From Microglena sp. YARC (Eukaryota > Chlorophyta > Chlorophyceae > Chlamydomonadales > Chlamydomonadaceae): DNA of 64,000 nt. The notes below the pieces were generated by a model. It saw only the letters and a list, made by a program, of their open reading frames with translations. It had not been told where the DNA came from and searched no databases. Position numbers and translations under genes: made by a program. The stretch's first letter is position 1; each line of letters begins with the position of its first letter. Positions 1 to 11,600 of the stretch are shown in pieces. The stretch is taken from the NCBI GenBank assembly GCA_022414725.1, contig CM039464.1, positions 13,416,638 through 13,480,637 on the forward strand, read 5' to 3'.

Positions 1-119
1 TGTTTCCGCCCTCATCTTAAGGGAATTCGGGCGGAGACAGTGCCAAGGCAGATAAGTTAAAAAAGCTTTTCAATTATACGGTTCTCTTCGTGAAGAGCGT
101 GGTACTTCAAGATGACCCC

Positions 120-240
120 CAGCTCTGCTGCTGAGACACAACCAATTGTATACGGTAGCCTGCGTCCTGCAAGGCAACGGACCCTATCTTCTGGTCAACG
201 GACCCTCCCCACGTTGCGTCCTGCAGCAGAGTTCGTACAC
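120..240. repeat. GCGTCCTGC..GACGC dispersed repeat
   Basis: Related sequences at 37180-37330 and 51330-51480 share TTCTGGTCAACGGACCCTC-like blocks and ACCAATTGTATA. The third copy is broken by hAT MITE copy 4. Confidence 0.55.
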
Positions 241-960
241 CAGGGCGTGGTAGGATTTCTGCCGCAGGAGAGGTCATGGATGTTCCACTCAAGACTCTTT
301 TGAGACCTTCCTATCATGATTGGGAAGTCCTTTTAGCCTATTTGCCCTACCCCTGGACTGTAACATACATACAGAGTGCGTACACCAGGGTGTGGCAGGA
401 TTCCTGCTGCAGGAGAAGACATGGCTGTTTCACGCATGTCACTTTGAGCCCTTCCTATCACGGTTGGGCAAGTCCCTTCAGCCTATTTGCCCCACCCCTG
501 GACTGCAACATACATACAGAATTTGTACACCAGGGCGTGGAAGTAGAAGACATGGAGGTTCCACTCAAGACACTTTTGAGCCCTTCCTATCACGGTTGGG
601 CAAGTCCCTTTAGCCTATTTGCCCTACCCCTGGACTGCAACATACGTACAGAATTCGTACACCAGGGCGTGGAAGTAGAAGACATGGAGGTTCCACTCAA
701 GACACTTTTGAGCCCTTCCTATCACGGTTGGGCAAGTCCTTTCAGCCTATTTGCCCTACCCCTGGACTGCAACATACATACAGAATTTGTACACCAGGGC
801 GTGGCAGTAGAAGACATGGAGGTTCCACTCAAGACAATTTTGAGCCCGTCCTATCACGATTGGGCAAGTCCCATTAGCCTATTTGGCCTACCCCTGGACT
901 GTAACATACCTCCAGAGGAAGGGCTCAAAAGTGTATTGCGTGGAACAGCCATGTCTTCTC
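220..960. repeat. About 122-bp tandem array containing edge of PIN-gene exon 4
   Basis: Six units, each with GTACACCAGGGCGTGG and GTTCCACTCA (the antisense of exon 4's 3' part) joined to the GGGCAAGTCCC.TTAGCC dispersed repeat. The exon segment continues across the proposed donor at 1456. Confidence 0.75.
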
Positions 961-1124
961 CTGCAGCAGGAACCCTTAAGAAACGGAACAAGAAAATGAG
1001 AAAGTTCACAATAGTGTTGCCAAGACGACCACCGCTGCCCCCCTGTTATCGGCAGGGTTTAGCGTTAAAGACCTATACCCTAAACACTAAGACTACCACC
1101 ATGACCCCCGCTGCCCCCCTTCCC

Positions 1125-1390
1125 CCTGCCCTCATGCCCCCCTGCCCACTGCCTCGCTGCTACCCTTCCTCACTGCCCTCCTGCCCCCCTGCCCCCTGCC
1201 TCGCTGCTACCCTTCCCCACTGCCCTCCTGCCCCCCTGCCCACTGCCTCGCTGCTACCCTTCCCCACTGCCCCCTGACCCGCTACCGCCTGCCCCCTGAC
1301 CCCGCCCCCCTGCCTCCTGCCCCCCTGCCCCGCTGACCCATGGCCCCCCTGTCCCACTGACCCATGGCCCCCCTGCCCCGCTGCCCAGGT
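1125..1390. repeat. CCCCTGCC-rich minisatellite
   Basis: About 50-bp units of CCCTGCC.CCTGCC..CTGCCTCGCTGCTACCC. No gene seen here. Confidence 0.6.
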
Positions 1391-1456
1391 GCCTGCTGCA
1401 GACAACAGAAGGGTTAGGAAGCTCTGATCTCCAAAAGCGCTGCAGAGCTCGTACAC

Positions 1457-3200
1457 CAGGGCGTGGCAGGCGAAGACATGATTGTTCCACTCATGCCTAT
1501 TAAACGTTGAGGGAATCGTTTGGAGTTTGGGGAAAAGGGTGGCCACTGCTTCCTTGGGGCGGTCCAAAAGGTGATCCAGGGCCGGGTTCGGGGATACAGA
1601 CTGCACGAGTAAAACAGTGAAGGTAGGTCAATCTTGGGTGAGGATGAGGATAAGGTAGGTCAATCTTGGGTGAGGATGAGGATAAGGTAGGTAAATCTTG
1701 GGTTGGGATGAGGATAAGGTGGGGATGAGGGACAGGGAATTGGGGGATGGGGGATGGGGGATGAGGGGATGGGGGATGAGGGGATGGGGGGATGGGGGGA
1801 TGAGGGGATGGGGGATGAGGGGATGAGGGGATGAGGGGATGTGGGGATGTGGGGTGGGGATGGGGGATGGGGGATGGGGGATGGGGGATGGGGGATGGAG
1901 ATGGGGATGAGGGTGAGCATGGGTATGGTTATGGTTATGGGTATGGGTATGAGGATAGGGATGAGGATGAGGATGAGGATGAGGATGGGGATGAGGATGA
2001 GGATGAGGGTGGGCATGGGGATGGGGATGGGGATGATGATAGGGATGGGGATGGGGACGAGGCTGAGGATGAGGGTGGGCATGGAGATGGGGATGGGGAT
2101 TTGGATGGGGATGGGGATGAGGATGAGGATGAGGATGAGGATGAGGATGAGGGTGGGGATGAGGGTGGGCCTGGGAATGGGTATGGGGATGAGGATGGGT
2201 ATGGGTATGGGTATGGGTATGAGGATGAGGATGAGGGTGGCGATGGGGATGAGGATGGTTGTGGGGATGAGGATGAGGATGAGGATGAGGATGAGGATGG
2301 GAATGGGGATGAGGATGGAGATGGGGAAGAGGACGAGGATGAGGGTGGGGGCTGGGGGCTGGGGGGTGGGGGATACGAATGACTTACTTCCTGGACCCAA
2401 ACAACGCTGCCCCCCTCAGCAGTATCCCACTCGGGGAACTCCTCCAGCACATCAGCAGTCATGCCCAAGCGTGCATAGAGGGCTTGCCTGAGGGGCCTCA
2501 CTGTCAAGTGTTGATTCACCCCCAGTCGTCGGACAAGGGCAGAAGTCACACCACGAATGTAGTGCGGCTGGGGTGACGCCTTGAGGCAAACAAAGCTAGG
2601 ATCTTTGTCCCGAGTTTCAGGGGGAGGGGACATGAGGACTGGACGCTGGAGGCACGATTTTTTGGGGTTTGGAATGCCTTCCAACAGATCCAAGGACCTC
2701 CCTGCTTTAGCCCTTTGATGTGAGAAATCCTTGTACACCTTGAAGTCGGCACCAGTGTACCTGTAGCACAAGGATGTACATGTAGACGTTAAATTACATG
2801 TGGCAGTACAGTTAGTGTACCAGTAGCAGTACAGTTAGTGCACCTGTAGGCATTAGTGTACCTGTTGCAGTACAGTTAGTGTAACTGTAGCAGTTAGTGT
2901 ACCTGTTACAGTTCAGTTAGTTTACCTGAAGCAGTAGCAGTACAGTTATTGCACCTGTAGCAGTCCATTTAGTGTACCTGTAGCAGTACAGTTAGTGTGC
3001 ATGTAGCAGTACAGTCAGTGTACCTGTAGCAGTACAGTAAGTGTACCTGTAGCAGTACAGTGAGTGCACATGTACCAGTACAGTTGGTGTACCTGTAGCA
3101 GTACAGTTAGTGTACATGTAGCAGTACAGTTAGTGTACCTGTAGCAGGAGGAAGTGGCCTGAGGGTTAGAACCATCTAAGAATGGCCAAGGTATAGGAAG

Positions 3201-3244
<44 letters not shown>

Positions 3245-3279
3245 GAGGAGGGTGGTGGTGGTGGTGGTGGTGGTGGTTG

Positions 3280-3350
<71 letters not shown>

Positions 3351-6300
3351 CGGATGATGATGATGATGATGCGGATGCGAATGAGGATGACATTTTCCCT
3401 GGTGCCCTACTGGACTCCATATATGCCCGCAGCTTGATGGAGTCAATGGGGACTTATGAACGTGGCGAACAAAAAAGATAAAGAAAATGGAAAGCAACAA
3501 TTTGGAAGCTCCCTAAGGGTGAGAACCATATGAGAATGACTAAGCCAAAGTGAATGACTCAGGTACGACTAAAGTCTGACTAAGGTATTGTAAATGCCAC
3601 TCCCCACCAGGATTGTTCAAGGACACTTCAAAATCTGCGTTTTAAGACGCAGCTGTTTTCAAACTGTTAAAGAAAAACAATTAGAGACGCAGCTGTTTTC
3701 AAACTTAAAAAAAAACGATTTGAGACGTAACTGTTTGCAAACTGTTTTCAAAATCTACGTTTTGAGACGTAGCCTTTTGCAAACTGTTCTCAAAATCTAT
3801 ATTTCAAGACGTAACTGTTTTCATTTACTTGCTTCCTTGCTTCCTTGCTTTCTTGCTTCTTTGCCTCATTGCAGGGTACTTCCATTGACCAAATTGGCCA
3901 GCACTTTAGCGCACTTGAAAAAAAACAAAACTGCGCTTCGCAGTGCAAAAATCGCAAAAATTGCTTGCTGGGCCCACAGGGGGTTGCAAAAAAGTGCGCG
4001 AAACATTCAGTGGGGCTCAAAAAGACAGCGCGCCAGCGCGCAAAAGCGCGCGCTTGGAAGTACCCTGCCTCATTGCCTTATTGCTCGTACCCTGTGATTT
4101 TGAGCATTGTTTGGAAGACCCCTTCGGATGTTGTGGAGGGGGCTGGTCTTGTGTCAACAATGGCCTGTCGATGACTATGTTAATGAAATGAATGGCTTGG
4201 CTTGGCTTGGCTTGTGTCCAATATGGCCTGTCTATGACTATGTCAATGAAACGAATGGCTTGGCTTGGCTTGGCTTGGCTTGTGTCAAAATGGCCTGTCT
4301 ATGACAGTGTAATACCACGTAATTCAGGGACGAGGCAATCAACCTCCACTAACACCTCCCCTCATATCCCCACTGCCACCATAGATAGAAACAGGAAGCC
4401 CGCACGACTGCCCAATCCCGCCTTGTATGTATGTTTCAGTCCAGGGGTAGCCAAATAGGCTGAAGGGACTTGCCTAACCTCGAGCAAAAATGAAAATTGG
4501 ACATTGTCACGCCTTGCCACGGGGCATGAGATTGAAGGAACCTTCCCATTTGCTTGCACTGGGGAATGGTTACAGTGAGTTTAGCTATCGCAAACTGCTA
4601 CTGCGCCTGAGCCCGGACTACCACACTAACTTAGCACTTGTGCTATACGCAGCGCCTTAAATAGGTTTGTTATTTAAATAGGTTAATAACTTAGCACTTG
4701 CGCTACACATAGCATCTTAAATAGGTTCGCAATTTTAATAGGTTCATAATTTAGCACTTTTGTACTACAAGCACCTTAAATAAAACCCAGACCAGAAGTG
4801 GCAAATTGAAATAGATAATAAAGACTTGATGAATTTGCACACCCGATCATAGCTTGACTTTTCAGCTGCCAACAGCAGCTTCTAAGCAGCTCCCCTGGCT
4901 TGCTACCCAGCCAAACCTGTAGCAAAATAGTGCACCTCAAAGCTGACAAAATCATCTTTCGAATCCTGTTTAAATCTTAGGGCTTAGCCCAGTGGCTGGC
5001 GCAGGGAGCTGCCTAGAAGCTGCTGCTCGTAGCGGAAAAGAAAAGCTATGCACCCAAACACCTATCTTAACCTATCTGATTGTATTCTGTACTTAGGTTT
5101 GTGGAGTGTTTATATTTCTTATGTCTACTCCGTCCGCAGACTGTGAGCAGCCTGAAGGCTAATACACCATCTAATCGAACTGAATCCTCGGTGTTGCTGG
5201 TTTGTGTCAGGAGACCCACATCCTTTGGTGAAATTCCTTTCACAACCAGGTCACCAAAAAGATAAAAACAATCAAAGAATTGCCTGAAGATACCAGGGGG
5301 GGGGGGGGGGGGGGGGGGGGGGCTTGTGACCCATATATATATATCCTATATATATACACACATACACACATGCGATTCCGGGCCAATGCTTGGTGTAGGA
5401 GGCGGAGGTGGCGTCACGGATTTTGGGCATGATTAATAATTTAATATACCATCAGTAAATACCATGTAACTTGAACTTGAACTTGGATACATAGCTTCAG
5501 CCAGCAATTTGGCTGCTCCCCGTCTCTGGCAGTAGAAATAAATTTACCAGGAAAAAACATGTAATAAAAACAAACAAACCATCACCTGAAGAAATCTTTG
5601 TACTACCAATGTGACAAAACAAGTTCAATGCAGCGTCGCCTGCGACGCTAAAAGATGGTGGAGAGTGATCACGAGGAAGCGACTGGTGGCAACGGAAGCG
5701 AGCTAGTTACGAGACTGTTGGCTGACGTGTTGGGCTTCATCAATGTCAGATGGATGGATGGATGAATGGATGGATGGATGGACGGTCGGTCGGTCGGACG
5801 GACAAATGGGTAACACTGGGGGCTCACGCCGTCCAGAAGGGGGGGCACCGCCAATAAACAAACAAACCATCACCTGTAGAAACCTTTGTATTACCCATGA
5901 GTTCAAAACAAGCAAACCATCACCTGAAGAAATCTTTGTCTGAGCTTAGCACTGACGCTCCATTCTGATGGGCCCAATATGCCAGGGTGTCATCATTGTC
6001 TGCCACGTAGGAGTAGCGTACTTCTACTCCGGACCTTCGGAAGGCTTCACCCAACATGAGCGTCGTACCCTGCAGCAGGACAGAGCATAAAAGTGATGAC
6101 AATGATGATGACGAAGAGGAGAAGAGGAGGAGGAGGAGGAGGAGGAGGAGGAGGAGGAGGAGGAGGATAAATTAAATACCCTGCAGGGGAACCGAGCATT
6201 AGCCGGTGATTAGTCTGACCCTTGCAATGGCTTGCTGCAAGCTGCCGGTTGCAAGCCTCATGGAAGCAGGCTTGCAAGCCCTGCAGTAAGCCCGTGGTAT

Positions 6301-7417
6301 AACACCACTAGTCACCGACGTACAACTATTTACAAGCCTGCCTTCCCTCTGTCATTTCTAAGTTTTACTTCTTAGCAGCCAACTATACAGCCAAACTCGG
6401 CCAATGGCAAAGCCAACTTCATACATTACATTATATATTTATATTTACAGTATAGTACATGACATTAGCATATTTTACCTCACCTCACCTCAGCTCACCC
6501 TACCTCAGATTATATTACGAGGAGCAGGGCCGGGGGATAATTTTTACTTGGGGCATTTTCAACTTGTGTGTATGTATGTTCCAGTCCAGGGGTAGGCCAA
6601 ATAGGGTAAAGGGACTTGCCCAACTTGCTCCCCTTGTATGCTGCTCAGAGTTTTTTTTTAGCCCACTCTTGAAGAAACGGGAGCCCCAGGGGAGGTTACC
6701 CATTTGTCCGTTTGTGTGTCCGACCGTCTGACAGAGACGAAGCCTGACACGTCATCCAACGGCCTCGTAACTAACCCGCTCCGTCGCGAACGTTCTCCGC
6801 AATGTTTTAGCGTCGCATGCGACGCTGCATAGAATTTGATCAGTTCAGAAAGTGGGTAACCTGGTAGCTTCATGGGTTTAGGCCTCCTCGAGGGACAGAT
6901 CCTGGTAGCTTTGGTAGGCCAGCCCAAGTGAAGGGTGTTTCTCATCAAATTTATAAAACGGAAGATATGTGATGACAAACCTTAAGGGTGTTGTACTGGT
7001 CAGACTCTACAGACCAGGAGACCCTACAGACCAAGAAACTCTACAGACCGGAGACTCAGGGCAGACTGCCCAACCTACCAACGGGACGTTTTTAAATTGC
7101 TTGGCCACTTCTTTTGCCCTTCGATTCCTCCACTTATTCTGAGCTTCGGTCGTGGTAGGATGGGATGCATCGAGAAACACGACCAACGTCCACCCGCCGT
7201 TCCTTGCGGCCTGGACGAAGGAGGCAACGCGTTGAAGAATCTTCTGGGGCACCTCCCACCAGGGCATGTGCAACGGGAAGAAGTAGGAGGTGAGGTAGTT
7301 CAGACCATCCACGTAGAGCAGGCGCTCTTGCAAGCACCTTCGCTCGGAGTTCGAAGGGTCTATGTTGGCATCAGCAGCTCGAGGGGCTATTTGGCGTGGT
7401 ACATCCCGCGAGGACAT
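1457..7417 (-). CDS. PIN/XPG-like nuclease-fold protein, asteroid/FAM120 type (4 exons found, 3' incomplete)
   Basis: Exons on the minus strand: 7417-7079, 6069-5924, 2760-2388 and 1600-1457; all GT-AG, with phases 0, 2 and 0 at the three junctions. Exon 1 gives LLYVDGLNYL and VVFLDASHP. Exon 2 gives VADNDDTLAYWA and VLSSDKDFFR. These four acidic clusters occur in the order and spacing of the PIN/XPG-I metal-binding fold. Exon 3 continues with RYTGADFKVYKDF and later RPLRQALYARLGM, recalling the middle RPVRQYVYGVL segment of FAM120/asteroid proteins. Exon 4 ends near FACHAL if the donor at 1456-1455 (gtgtac) is used; that end is the least certain. Start: the first Met of exon 1, just downstream of a GACC-rich 5' leader. 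The role is probably nucleic-acid binding or cleavage, but activity is unproven. The 3' end is unresolved in, or off, the left edge. Introns 1-3 hold hexamer, GGA and GAT microsatellites, a MITE and exon-edge copies. Confidence 0.78.
1620..2375. repeat. Intron 3 of PIN-like gene: 32-bp repeat, then GGATGA/GGTATG hexamer array
   Basis: Three copies of GGTAGGTCAATCTTGGGTGA lead into long GATGGGG, GATGAG and GGTATG hexamer tracts reaching the exon 3 donor at 2387. All long frames here are repeat translations. Confidence 0.8.
2761..3150 (-). repeat. Acceptor array of PIN-gene exon 3
   Basis: About 14 units of 20-33 bp reading CTACAGGTACACTAACTGTA on the minus strand. Each repeats the exon 3 acceptor and its first bases (ctacag|GTACACT). 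Confidence 0.8.
3198..3490 (+). repeat. (GAT)n tract and dispersed DIFPGALLDS sequence
   Basis: GAT microsatellite followed by a frame reading EDDIFPGALLDS...GTYERGEQKR. A related copy lies on the minus strand at 16985-17115 (DDIFPGALLDSK...GTYEHHTQRR). A dispersed repeat or retrocopied exon. Confidence 0.5.
3615..3830 (+). repeat. Minisatellite of GAGACGTAGCTGTTTTCAAA units
   Basis: Five or six imperfect copies, 35-45 bp. No gene. The flanking 3500-3615 shows nothing recognisable. Confidence 0.6.
3872..4067. mobile_element. hAT-type MITE copy 1 (196 bp)
   Basis: Terminal inverted repeats CAGGGTACTTCC / GGAAGTACCCTG are perfect and the element is flanked by an 8-bp target duplication CCTCATTG (3864-3871, 4068-4075). 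The interior is rich in GCGC palindromes and CAAAAAGCGC-like motifs. The 8-bp duplication and CAGGG ends are hallmarks of the hAT superfamily. There is no coding capacity. Confidence 0.85.
4190..4310 (+). repeat. GGCTTGGCTTGG / TGGCCTGTCTATGAC tandem repeat
   Basis: Three about 58-bp units. 4310-4850 otherwise holds AT-rich DNA with a weak three-fold repeat (CTTAAATAGGTT...TTAGCACTT) and no gene. Confidence 0.55.
4851..5047. mobile_element. MITE with 40-bp imperfect TIRs (family 2), copy 1
   Basis: The two ends (AGCTTGACTTTTCAGCTGCC... and ...GTAGCGGAAAAGAAAAGCT) are inverted copies sharing CAGCAGCTTCTA.GCAGCTCCC. The interior is about 110 bp with no ORF. Flanking AT/AT suggests a TA- or AT-type target site. 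Confidence 0.7.
5625..5850 (-). mobile_element. GCGTCGC-palindrome dispersed element, copy a
   Basis: A dispersed 200-bp family with a G/C-rich inverted end (GGCGGAGCCCCCTCTTCAAG ... GGGGGC) and the palindrome AGCGTCGC-2-GCGACGCT at the other end. This copy sits in intron 2 of the PIN-like gene, between duplicated copies of the exon 2 donor, and carries a GGAT microsatellite. Confidence 0.65.
6118..6170. repeat. (GGA)n microsatellite
   Basis: Lies just upstream (minus sense) of the PIN-gene exon 2 acceptor. A degenerate copy of that acceptor (ccctgcag|GG.. context with GAGCAT) follows at 6175-6200. Confidence 0.7.
6640..6838 (+). mobile_element. GCGTCGC-palindrome dispersed element, copy b
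   Basis: Shares TTACCCATTTGTCCGT, GAAGCCTGACACGTCA, CTCGTAACTAAC and the terminal AGCGTCGCATGCGACGCT palindrome with the other copies. It lies in intron 1 of the PIN-like gene, on the opposite strand. Confidence 0.65.
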
Positions 7418-8229
7418 TTCCGGGTCGGTTGGTCGGTCGGTCGGGTCGGTTTCCTTTTTTCAGTAGTGGAAGTGCTGCGATTTCTGGCAATGGATTGGGG
7501 CTTCAAGTTCGAAAAAAAAGCTGGCAACAAGGCGCGGTGCAAGCGACGCGAAAAACTGGCGTTGTCTAACGGGAGAGTGGCATATATAGGGACAGGGATC
7601 GTCCTCGGATAGGAAGGTGGAAGATTCGAGCTGTCCAAGGTTTATCGAAGCGACAGGGTGGCACACTCTAGGGCAAGCTTGCCCCAAGATGTGCGCCACA
7701 GGCACAGGGTTGCTCCAAGATTTGATTCCAAGCCACGCCACCGGCGATGTTATTACCAGTCAGCGCGTTCGGGTGCAGAAGCGGAGGCACGTGCGCGCAC
7801 GAGTGCGCGTACGCCTAGTCTCCAGAAAAAGCGAGCGCCGCACACCTTCCACAATCATCTTCTTTCAAACACCGTCCGTACCAATTCAGAGATAGCCAAC
7901 TCGTCAGCTATGACTATCCTCTAGCACTCCAGCCCCAGCCCCTCAGCAGCCCCCCCATCCACCCACCAAGTCCCTTTAGCCTAATTGACTCCTCCTCCAG
8001 ACTTCTCCTACGGAACATACGGAAAATACTTACACATAAACCTACCCACATCCCTACCCTACATCTCAACCCACATACCTAACCACATCCCTAACCACAC
8101 ACAACAGTATTGCTTCGTCACTCCAGCTAACATTAGCCTCTGGAACATCTTTTAAAGCATTGGCCGCAGCCACAATTACAAAAGAATGTACCGATAATCA
8201 ATAATCAATCATCTCAGACGGCATCCCCT
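7418..8229. promoter_or_regulatory. Divergent intergenic region between PIN-like and Smr genes
   Basis: The two genes are head to head. A CTATATATG TATA-like motif (7580-7589, minus sense) lies about 165 bp 5' of the PIN-gene ATG, and a GGTCGGTCGG direct repeat covers its leader. No convincing exon was seen in 7600-8229, although a 5' exon of the Smr gene could hide here. Confidence 0.35.
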
Positions 8230-8659
8230 ATGCATCACCAAGCATGCACGCTGCCTCGGGTAAGCCAGAGCTCCACACCTGTCCTTAGTCACAGCAGCAG
8301 TTGTCCTCAGCTACCTCGCCAGATCCAATTTAGGCAACCAGCATGCACGCTGCCTCGGGTAAGCCAGAGCTCCACACCTGTCCTTAGTCACAGCAGCGGT
8401 TGTCCTCAGCTACCTCGCCAGATCCAATTTAGGCAACCAGCATGCATGCTGACTCGTGTGGGCCAGATATCCACACCAGTCATCAGTCACAGCAGCGGTA
8501 ATCCTCAGCTACCTCGCCAGATCCAATTTAGGCAACCAGCATGTCACTCAGATGACCAAAATTATGGGAGAAAGGGAGGATCAAGTTATGTTGGTATGTC
8601 AAGGCGAGCAGGGAAAGTTGCAGCAGCATTAACAGCAGCAGCATCAGAAACAGCAACAC

Positions 8660-8691
<32 letters not shown>

Positions 8692-11600
8692 TCAACAGCA
8701 GAAACAACAGCAGCATCAACAGCAGCAGCAGCAGGAAAAGAAGCACATTCGCCGGATGATGCTGTAATAGCAGAATCAGGAGAAAACAAGAAGCCTCGCA
8801 TGACAAGGGCGGACGCTAACCGTTTGGCGATGAAACGAAGGAAGGCGGCGTGAGTTGTAATGTCTTAACATTTTTTATTATGTTTAATGTTTAATTTTGT
8901 AATAAGTTTACATGTTTAATGTGTACTGATTTAATGGTTTGATGTCTTTAAATATTTACTTATGTTTTATGTTTAATGCTAAACCTTACATGTTGTAATG
9001 TCTTTAAATGTTTGCATGTGGCCAGCTGTTCAAGTGGTAAAATGTTTTAATGTATTGTAATGTGTGCATGTGGCCAGCTGTTCAAGTGGTTTAATGGTTT
9101 AATGTATTGTTATGTTTGTATGTGGCCACCTGTTCAAATGGTTTACTGGTTTAATGGATTGTAATGTTTGCACGTGGCCACCTGTTAAATTGGTTTCCTG
9201 GTTTAATGTATTGTAATGTTTGCATGTGGCCACCTGTTCAAATGTTGGTATGCGCTCATGTGTTCGCGTTTTCATTTGTCCGTATATGCTCACGTGTTTG
9301 GATAGAGCCATTTGTTCATATGTGGGTTTATGCTTGTGTGTTTGCATGTGGGTATGTTCATGTGTGGGTGTATGCTTGTGTGTTTGCTTATGGTTGTATG
9401 TTCATGTGTGGGTATGTGCCCACGTGTTTGCATATGGTTGCATGCTCATGTTTGATTATGTGCTCATGTGTCAATATACGTTCATGTGTAAGTATGTGCT
9501 CATATGTTTGCATATGGCTGTATGCTCATGTGTGGGTATGTGCTCACGTGTTAGCATATTTCAATATGTTCATGTGTTGGTATTTGCTCGTGTGTTTGCA
9601 TATATACACATCTTCATGTGTGGGTATGTGCTTATGTGTGTTCGCCTTTTCATAAGTGTGTATGGGATCATGGGTTTGCTCATAGTCATATGTTTATGCG
9701 TTGGTATGTGCTCACATGGTTGAATATATCAGTATTTTCATGTATGGGTGTGTGCTCATTGACATTTAGTTGCATGTTAAAGCTTTGGTACATGCTAATA
9801 TGTTCATGTGTTAGCATATATTCATATGTCCATGCATTGGTATGTTCTCATGAGTTCATTTGCTTGCATACATGCCTATGTTCATGTGTTGGTATATTCT
9901 CATGATTTCATTTGTTTGCATGTATGATATATGCATATGTTCATGTGTTGGTATGTTCTTATACGTTCATTGTTTGCATATATGCATATGTTTATGTGTT
10001 GGTATGTCCTCGTATGTTAACAAAGTGTTGCATGTTCAAGTTTGGGTACATGCTAGTATGTTCATGTGTTTGGATACATTCATATGTCCATGCATTGGTA
10101 AGTTCTCATGTGTGTGCAGGTATTCATATGTTTATGTGTTGTGATGTTCTCGTGTGTCAACATTTAGTCAAATGTTCAAGCTTGGGTACATGCTAATATG
10201 TTCATGTCTTTGCATATATTCATATGTTCATGTGTTGGTATGTTCTCATGTTTTAACATTTAGTTGCATGTTCAAGCTTGGGTATATGCTAATATGTTCA
10301 TGTGTGGGTATGTGCTCATTAACATAGAGTTCCATGTTCAAGATTGGGTACATGCTAATATGTAACTTTGTTTGCATACATTCATATATTCATGCATTTG
10401 TATGTACTCATGTGTCAACATATAGTTGCATGTTCAAGCTTGGGTATATGCTAATATGTTCATATGTTTCCTTATAGTCATATGTTCATGCATTTGTATG
10501 TACTCATGTGTTAACATATAGTTCCATGTTCAAGCTTGGGTATATGCTAATATGTTCATATGTTTCCTTATAGTCATATGTCCATGTATTGGTATGTGCT
10601 CATGTGTCAACATTTAGTTGCATGTTCAAGCTTGGGTACATGCTAATATGTTCATATGTTTCCTTATAGTCATATGTCCATGTATTGGTATGTGCTCATG
10701 TGTTAACATTTAGTTCCATGTTCAAGCTTGGGTATATGCTAATATGTTCATATGTTTCCTTATAGTCATATGTCCATGTATTGGTATGTGCTCATGTGTC
10801 AACATTTAGTTCCATGTTTAAGCTTGGGTATATGCTAATATGTTCATATGTTTCCTTATAGTCATATGTCCATGTATTGGTATGTGATCATGTGTCAACA
10901 TTTAGTTGCATGTTCAAGCTTGGGTACATGCTAATATGTTCATATGTTTCCTTATAGTCATATGTCCATGTATTGGTATGTGCTCATGTGTCAACATTTA
11001 GTTGCATGTTCAAGCTTGGGTACATGCTAATATGTTCATATGTTTCCTTATAGTCATATGTCCATGTATTGGTATGTGCTCATGTGTCAACATTTAGTTG
11101 CATGTTCAAGCTTGGGTACATGCTAATATATTCATATGTTTCCTTATAGTCATATGTCCATGTATTGGTATGTGCTCATGTGTCAACATTTAGTTGCATG
11201 TTCAAGCTTGGGTACATGCTAATATGTTCATATGTTTCCTGATAGTCATATGTCCATGTATTGGTATGTACTCATGTGTTAACATATAGTTGCATGTTCA
11301 AGCTTGGGTACATGCTAATATGTTCATATGTTTCCTTATAGTCATATGTCCATGTATTGGTATGTACTCATGTGTTAACATATAGTTGCATGTTCAAGCT
11401 TGGGTATATACTAATATGTTCATATGTTTCCTTATAGTCATATGTCCATGTATTGGTATGTACTCATGTGTTAACATATAGTTGCATGTTCGAGCTTGGG
11501 TACATGCTAATATGTCTGTGTGTTTGCATGTACGCCTATGTTCATGTGATGGTATGTGCTCATTAGCATAGAGTTGCATGTTCAACCATGGGTACATGCT

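Noticed and set aside
276..1277. 333-aa plus-strand frame with [14 protein letters not shown] repeats
   Set aside because: It is antisense to the PIN-gene exon 4 array and built from a dispersed repeat.
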